DNA from: JBGPEQ01 sp050180895
GTDB taxonomy: Bacteria > Pseudomonadota > Alphaproteobacteria > Dongiales > Dongiaceae
Length of the DNA: 64,000 nt
NCBI GenBank assembly: GCA_050180895.1
Contig: JBFXDS010000001.1
Location: 186,001-250,000 of the forward strand
Direction: 5' to 3'
The notes under the pieces were generated by a model. The model was not told the DNA's origin, did not search any database, and worked only from the letters and a program-made list of their open reading frames with translations. The translations under genes and the position numbers were made by a program. This document shows positions 59,585 through 64,000 of this stretch, in pieces. Position 1 is the first letter of the stretch. Every line of letters starts with the position of its first letter.

Positions 59585-61303
59585 CTATTCCGTCGCGCTG
59601 ATGGTCATGAGCCGGTCGTCCGCCGCCGCCTCGTCCGCCATCGGCTCGATGCCGAGCAGGGGCGCCATGCGCTGGATCACCCGTCCGACCGCCGGCGCCG
59701 CGACCCAGCCGCCGGTGGCGTAGCCGTAGGAGCTGGCGTTCGGTTTCGGCTCGTCGATCATGATCAGGAGGGCGTAGCGCGGCGCATTCATCGGGAACGC
59801 GGCGACGAAGGAGGCGAGCCGCGCATTGGCGCTGTAATGGCGGCCCTGCTGCTTCTCGGCGGTGCCGGTCTTGCCGCCGACCAGGTAGCCCGGCACGTTC
59901 GCCGCCTTGCCGGTGCCGGATTCGACCACCAGGCGCAGCAGCTCGCGCATCTCGGCCGACGTGGCCTCGCTGACGACGCGGCGGCCGGCGGCCGGCTCGG
60001 CGCTGGCCCGCTTCATGATCGTCATCGGCCGGTAGACGCCGCCGCTGATCGCGGCGGCGACGCCGCTGAGGAGGTGCAGCGGCGTCACCGCGATGCCATG
60101 GCCGAAGGCGATGGTCATCGTGTTGATCCGCTTCCAGTCGGCGGGATAGATCGGCTGGCCGAGCTCCGGCAGCTCGAGCCTCACGGGCTTGAGCATGCCG
60201 AAGCGCGCCATGTAGTCCTTCTGCAGCGCGGTGCCGGCCTGGTCGGCGATCCGGGCCGAGCCGATGTTGGAGGAGTACTTGAAGATCTCGGCCACGGTCA
60301 GCCAGCGGCTCTCCGGATGGAAGTCGCGGATCATGTGGCCGCTGATCTGGATCGGCTTGCGCGCGTCGTAGCCGTCGCCGAGCGACGCGATGCCGGCGTC
60401 GAGCGCCATCGCCGTGTTGAAGATCTTGAAGGTCGAGCCCATCTCGTAGACGCCGAGGGTGTTGCGGTTGAACCGCGCCTCGTCCGGCGCCGTTCCGGCG
60501 GAATTGGGGTCGAAGTCGGGGAGGGACACCATGGCGAGCAGCTCGCCGGTATCGATGTCCATCACCATCCCGGCGCCGCCGATGGCGCGGAAGTCCGTCA
60601 TCGCGCGGACGATCTCCTCGCGCAGGATGTTCTGGATGCGGATGTCGAGCGACAGCGCGAGCTGGCGGCGGCCTTCGTGCAGCACGTCGTCGAACGACTG
60701 CTCGACGCCGGCGAGGCCGCGGTTGTCGATGTCGGTGAAGCCGGTGATGTGGGCGGTGAGCCGGCCCTGCGGATAGACCCGCCGCTCCTCGCGCTGGAAG
60801 TAGAGGCCGGGCAGGCCGAGGCGGTGCACGGCGGCCTGCTGCCGCGGCGTCAGGTTGCGCTTGATCCATTCGAACGAGCGGTCGCCGGCGAGCTTGGCGC
60901 GCAGCGTATCGCCGCCGACGTCGGGAAACACCTCGCCCAGGCGGGCGACCGCCTCGTCGACGTCGATGATCTGCTGCGGGTTGGCATAGAGCGAGGCGGT
61001 CGTGAGGTTGGTGGCCAGCACGACGCCGTTGCGGTCGACGATCTCGCCGCGCTCGACCTGCGCCGGCATCTCCGCCAGCCGCGGCTCGGCGCCGTCGGAG
61101 AGCAGCGTCACCGTCACCAGGCGGGCGGCGATCACCAGATAGGCGACGGCGAACAGCGCGCCGGCCACCATGAGGCGTGTGCGGCCGGTCTCGATCGCCC
61201 GCTTGGCGCTGCCCTCGAGCTGGAGGACGTCGTCGCGGCGCCGCGGCAACGCCTCGGCAGGCGGCGGAACGGCGGCGCGGATGTCTCGCCGGCGGACCGT
61301 CAT
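59585..61303 (-). CDS. ftsI: Septal peptidoglycan transpeptidase FtsI (PBP3)
   Basis: A 572-residue class B penicillin-binding protein. A basic cytoplasmic N-terminus is followed by one TM (about 43-65). The pedestal domain begins VERGEIVDRNGVVLATNLTT. The transpeptidase has the nucleophile Ser290 in MGSTFKIFN (SxxK), SSN at 344-346 in FKYSSNIGSA and KTG at 478-480 in VGGKTGTAEKQQ. It crosslinks septal glycan made by FtsW. The first 40 residues are longer and richer in Arg than usual. It overlaps ftsL by 4 bases. Confidence 0.96.
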   Translation of the reverse strand: MTVRRRDIRAAVPPPAEALPRRRDDVLQLEGSAKRAIETGRTRLMVAGALFAVAYLVIAARLVTVTLLSDGAEPRLAEMPAQVERGEIVDRNGVVLATNLTTASLYANPQQIIDVDEAVARLGEVFPDVGGDTLRAKLAGDRSFEWIKRNLTPRQQAAVHRLGLPGLYFQREERRVYPQGRLTAHITGFTDIDNRGLAGVEQSFDDVLHEGRRQLALSLDIRIQNILREEIVRAMTDFRAIGGAGMVMDIDTGELLAMVSLPDFDPNSAGTAPDEARFNRNTLGVYEMGSTFKIFNTAMALDAGIASLGDGYDARKPIQISGHMIRDFHPESRWLTVAEIFKYSSNIGSARIADQAGTALQKDYMARFGMLKPVRLELPELGQPIYPADWKRINTMTIAFGHGIAVTPLHLLSGVAAAISGGVYRPMTIMKRASAEPAAGRRVVSEATSAEMRELLRLVVESGTGKAANVPGYLVGGKTGTAEKQQGRHYSANARLASFVAAFPMNAPRYALLIMIDEPKPNASSYGYATGGWVAAPAVGRVIQRMAPLLGIEPMADEAAADDRLMTISATE

Positions 61304-61716
61304 GGCTGCACGCTCGAGCGTTCGATGAGATCGGCGATGCTGGCCGGCGGAGCATCGGCGCGGCTGCCGGAGGTCTGGCTGGACTTCTGGATCGAGGGGC
61401 CGGCGTCGGGCAGCGGCTCGGTCTCCGCGATCAGCGGCGGCAGGCGCAGCGGCAGGTCCTCGATGCGGATCATCTGGCTCGCCGACAGCGGCGCCAATGT
61501 CAGGTGGCGGCGGCTCAGCTCGGCCAGGCGCGACGGCTCGTTGAGATAGCTCCACTCGGCGCGCAGCACATGGATGGTCTCCCGCTCGCGCAGGATGTCG
61601 CGGTTCACCTGCGACAACTCCTCCTCGAGCGACTGCACCCGGTAGGAGACCTGGAACAGCCCCACGCCGGCGACGACGGCGAGCGCCAGCCACAGCACGG
61701 CGGCGCGGCCGATCAT
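61300..61716 (-). CDS. ftsL: Cell division protein FtsL
   Basis: A 138-residue bitopic protein. TM near residues 5-22 (AAVLWLALAVVAGVGLFQVS), then a coiled coil (QSLEEELSQVNRDILRERET), the Trp-Ser-Tyr-Leu-Asn-x-P-x-R-L pattern (AEWSYLNEPSRLAELSRRHL) that is the FtsL hallmark in alphaproteobacteria, and a Pro-rich C-terminal tail. It forms the FtsQLB complex that activates FtsWI. It overlaps rsmH and ftsI by 4 bases each. Confidence 0.93.
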   Translation of the reverse strand: MIGRAAVLWLALAVVAGVGLFQVSYRVQSLEEELSQVNRDILRERETIHVLRAEWSYLNEPSRLAELSRRHLTLAPLSASQMIRIEDLPLRLPPLIAETEPLPDAGPSIQKSSQTSGSRADAPPASIADLIERSSVQP

Positions 61717-62708
61717 GGCCGGACCTCCGCCGCGTCGCGCGGCCAGGACGGCGCGCCCGTGCGCTCGGCGGCGCGCAGGCGGGCCGAGCGCGCGCGGGGA
61801 TTGTCGCGCACCTCCTGCGCGGACGGCGTCGTGCCGTCGGCGGGCAGCAGACGGAAGGAGGGCTCGGGCAGCGGCTCCGGCCGCTGCGGGCGGTGGCGGG
61901 ACTGCTGCGGGACGCGGCCGCTGCGCCGGCGCAGGAAGCTCTTCACGCGGCGGTCCTCGAGCGAATGGAAGGTCACCACGGCGAGACGCCCGCCCGGCCG
62001 CAGCAGCGTCTCCGCGGCGACGAGGCCCCGATCCAGCTCGCCGAGCTCGTCGTTGACGTAGATGCGCAGCGCCTGGAAGGTGCGGGTCGCCGGATCGATG
62101 CCGGCGGCGCGGCCGCCGACCGCCTTGCGGACGATCTCGGCCAGCCGCAGTGTGCCGGCGACCGGCGCCTCGCGGCGCGCGGCGACGATGGCGCGGGCGA
62201 CGGCGCGGGCGCGCCGCTCCTCGCCGAAGGTGAAGATGATGTCGGCCAGCTCCTGCTCGCTGCGGCCGTTGACCAGGTCGGCGGCGCTCTCGCCCCGGCG
62301 CTCCATGCGCATGTCGAGCGGGCCGTCCTGACGGAAGGAGAAGCCGCGCTCGGCGCGGTCGAGCTGCATGGAGGAGACGCCGATGTCGAGGGCGATGCCG
62401 TCGCTCGCCGCGACGCCGCGCGCGTTCAGCAGCGCCGCCATCTCGCCGAAGCGGCCGGCGACGAGATGCAGGCGGCCGGCATGGCGCTCGGCCAGCGCCG
62501 CGCCGGCGGCGATGGCGTGGGGGTCGCGGTCGATGCCCCAGACCGTGCAGTCGGCGGCCTCGAGCAGGGCGCGCGCATAGCCGCCGGCGCCGAAGGTGCC
62601 GTCGACATAGATGCCGCCGCCGCGCGGGTTCAGCACCGCCAGCACCTCGCGCAGCATCACCGGCTGGTGGCCGCCGGGCATGTCGTGGTCGCGGGGCGCG
62701 CGGGTCAT
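61713..62708 (-). CDS. rsmH: 16S rRNA (cytosine(1402)-N(4))-methyltransferase RsmH (MraW)
   Basis: A 331-residue methyltransferase modifying C1402 in the ribosomal P site. Marks: GGHQPVMLREVLAVLNPRGG, YVDGTFGAGGYARALLEA (SAM motif), VWGIDRDPHAIAAG, GIALDIGVSSMQLDRAERGF, SFRQDGPLDMRME, TRTFQALRIYVNDELGELDR and AVVTFHSLEDRRVKSFLRRR. Complete and of typical size. It overlaps mraZ and ftsL by 4 bases each. Confidence 0.96.
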   Translation of the reverse strand: MTRAPRDHDMPGGHQPVMLREVLAVLNPRGGGIYVDGTFGAGGYARALLEAADCTVWGIDRDPHAIAAGAALAERHAGRLHLVAGRFGEMAALLNARGVAASDGIALDIGVSSMQLDRAERGFSFRQDGPLDMRMERRGESAADLVNGRSEQELADIIFTFGEERRARAVARAIVAARREAPVAGTLRLAEIVRKAVGGRAAGIDPATRTFQALRIYVNDELGELDRGLVAAETLLRPGGRLAVVTFHSLEDRRVKSFLRRRSGRVPQQSRHRPQRPEPLPEPSFRLLPADGTTPSAQEVRDNPRARSARLRAAERTGAPSWPRDAAEVRP

Positions 62709-63166
62709 GAGCGTTCGTCCGGCCGCAGGCGCAGGGTGCGGCCCTTCTCGAGGGCGCGGCGGCGCGCCTCGGCCTTGTGGGTTTCGAGCGCGGCCGGCTC
62801 CCAGATCTCGAAGAACGGGCCGCGGCCGACGAAGGCGGCGACGCCGTCGATGCCGGCGCGGCTGGCCAGGGACGCCGGCAACACCACCCGCCCTTCGCCG
62901 TCGAAGGCGAGCTGCTTAGTGTCGCCGAACAGGGCGGCCGTCAGGTCGTCATGCTCGTCGGAGAGGAAATCGGCCTGGTTCACCTTGCGGCCAAGCTCCT
63001 CGATCCAGTCCATCCCGGCGCACTGGATCGCCGGATATTTCAGCGAGGGCAGGGCGACGATGCCGTTGAAGCTCTGCAGATTGAGCGCGGCGCGAAAGGT
63101 CGCCGGCACGGACACGCGGCCCTTGCTGTCGATCCTGTTCACGAAAGTATCGATGAACAGCGCCAT
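62705..63166 (-). CDS. mraZ: Transcriptional regulator MraZ
   Basis: A 153-residue DNA-binding protein with two SpoVT/AbrB-type swapped-hairpin repeats. The N-terminal one begins ALFIDTFVNRIDSKGRVSVP with ATFRAAL. The second has GDTKQLAFDGEGRVVLPASL and the DxxGR signature in both (DSKGRV, DGEGRV). MraZ represses its own operon by binding TGGG direct repeats upstream; four such repeats with a 10-base period are present at 63268-63301. It is the first gene of the dcw cluster. Confidence 0.95.
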   Translation of the reverse strand: MALFIDTFVNRIDSKGRVSVPATFRAALNLQSFNGIVALPSLKYPAIQCAGMDWIEELGRKVNQADFLSDEHDDLTAALFGDTKQLAFDGEGRVVLPASLASRAGIDGVAAFVGRGPFFEIWEPAALETHKAEARRRALEKGRTLRLRPDERS

Positions 63167-63267
63167 CGGACGTCCGATGTTTCCCCCTGTTGTGCCCGCA
63201 TGCGGCGGGAGGTCCTGCCCGGCTGCGATTCGCAGCGCCGGAACGCGGCCGTTTCACCCCATCATTG

Positions 63268-63301
63268 TGGGATAACATGGGATAACATGGGCGTCAATGG
63301 G
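63268..63301. promoter_or_regulatory. MraZ-type operator: four TGGG repeats with exact 10-base period
   Basis: On the plus strand TGGG begins at 63268, 63278, 63288 and 63298, with spacers ATAACA, ATAACA and CGTCAA. Direct TGGG repeats separated by 5-6 bases upstream of mraZ are the known MraZ recognition pattern. The repeats lie about 100-135 bases upstream of the mraZ start. AT-rich DNA with GATTAACC near 63340 follows. The stretch 63167-63511 holds this control region, mraZ promoters and the end of rnpB; no gene was seen. Confidence 0.8.
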
Positions 63302-63483
63302 AATTCATAGTAAATCTTGGGAATTTCAGGGAGTTAACAACCGATTAACCACGTCTGGTGTGACTCCGGCTCCACGCCCCCAAGAATTCGGCATGGCTTT
63401 GCTCGCGCGATATTTGTTCTACATAAGTTCTGAATTTGCTCCTGCCATTCCTCTATCGCCCGCGGATGGCGGAATCCCGGTGG

Positions 63484-63504
63484 TTTCGCGGCAAGACCGC
63501 GAAA
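63484..63504 (-). terminator. Stem-loop just downstream of rnpB
   Basis: Minus-strand TTTCGCGG / CCGCGAAA (8-base perfect stem, 5-base loop) lies about 10 bases beyond the likely 3' end of RNase P RNA. No U-run follows (CCACCGG), so termination or 3' processing is only suggested. Confidence 0.4.
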
Positions 63505-63511
63505 TGCGGAA

Positions 63512-63914
<403 letters not shown>

Positions 63915-63939
63915 TAGGTAGGCTGCGGACGGCGCGGCG

Positions 63940-64000
63940 TCAATCCGGCGCGACCTGCGCGATCAACGCGGCGAGCAAGCGCCGCGTCTCGCCGTCCAGT
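63940..64000 (-). CDS. 3' end of an unidentified gene (partial at window edge)
   Basis: An open frame on the minus strand enters from beyond the window and ends at a TGA at 63940-63942. Nineteen residues are visible, ending LLAALIAQVAPD. The part is too short to assign. Its direction is the same as rnpB and the dcw cluster, and its stop is about 26 bases upstream of rnpB. Confidence 0.4.
   Translation of the reverse strand, partial: LDGETRRLLAALIAQVAPD

Overview
This is a high-GC chromosomal window that looks alphaproteobacterial, most likely from the Rhodospirillales or a related lineage. The evidence is gene content and order: rnpB just upstream of a complete division and cell wall (dcw) cluster, a bamD-recN-ligA block, a DUF1127 protein, a class I polyhydroxyalkanoate synthase, and an adjacent mlaA-mlaC pair. 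I could run no database search, so species-level placement is not supported.

Layout. 1-4752: end of a LysR regulator, a small protein resembling the N-terminal domain of class III lanthionine synthetases, a methyltransferase and a TetR regulator around shared operators, then a secreted protein followed by three overlapping membrane-protein genes that look like a non-canonical TolQ/TolR-type system. 4783-8905: a small orphan gene, a large hybrid histidine kinase, and an unrecognised secreted protein with a short companion ORF. 8906-10079: a non-coding repeat field with six copies of a roughly 32-base repeat spaced about 150 bases apart. 10080-17429: mlaC-mlaA and a complete dipeptide ABC transporter (dppABCDF). 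17638-23743: a thioesterase, a protease-like protein without a recognisable catalytic triad, an AstE-type hydrolase, phaC, and an SDR/ArsR pair with a palindromic operator. 23848-31834: UvrD-type helicase, PrmA, a triple-DUF1127 protein, aminopeptidase P, two small lipoproteins (one a truncated hemoglobin) and a PhyH dioxygenase. 31865-36765: ligA, recN, bamD. 37180-44126: a group of genes lying between bamD and ftsZ, where lpxC is normally found: a cytochrome c, a PLP decarboxylase, an S9 peptidase, an XRE-cupin regulator and a second peptide-binding protein. 44379-63166: the dcw cluster from ftsZ back to mraZ, all on the minus strand and mostly joined by 4-base overlaps. 63512-63914: RNase P RNA, followed by the 3' end of an unidentified gene.

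How the genes work together. The dcw cluster encodes the enzymes of lipid II synthesis (MurB-G, MraY, Ddl) and the divisome proteins (FtsA, I, L, Q, W, Z). The dppABCDF operon, the second binding protein, the S9 peptidase, aminopeptidase P and the decarboxylase together suggest a peptide-scavenging lifestyle. A 15-base motif (13 of 15 identical) upstream of both the decarboxylase-peptidase operon and the second binding protein suggests that the XRE-cupin regulator controls both. At least four families of palindromic or dispersed intergenic repeats occur. The main candidates for new biology are the TolQ/TolR-like gene set, the periodic repeat field with a consensus-like promoter facing it, and the peptide cluster at the ftsZ-bamD junction.
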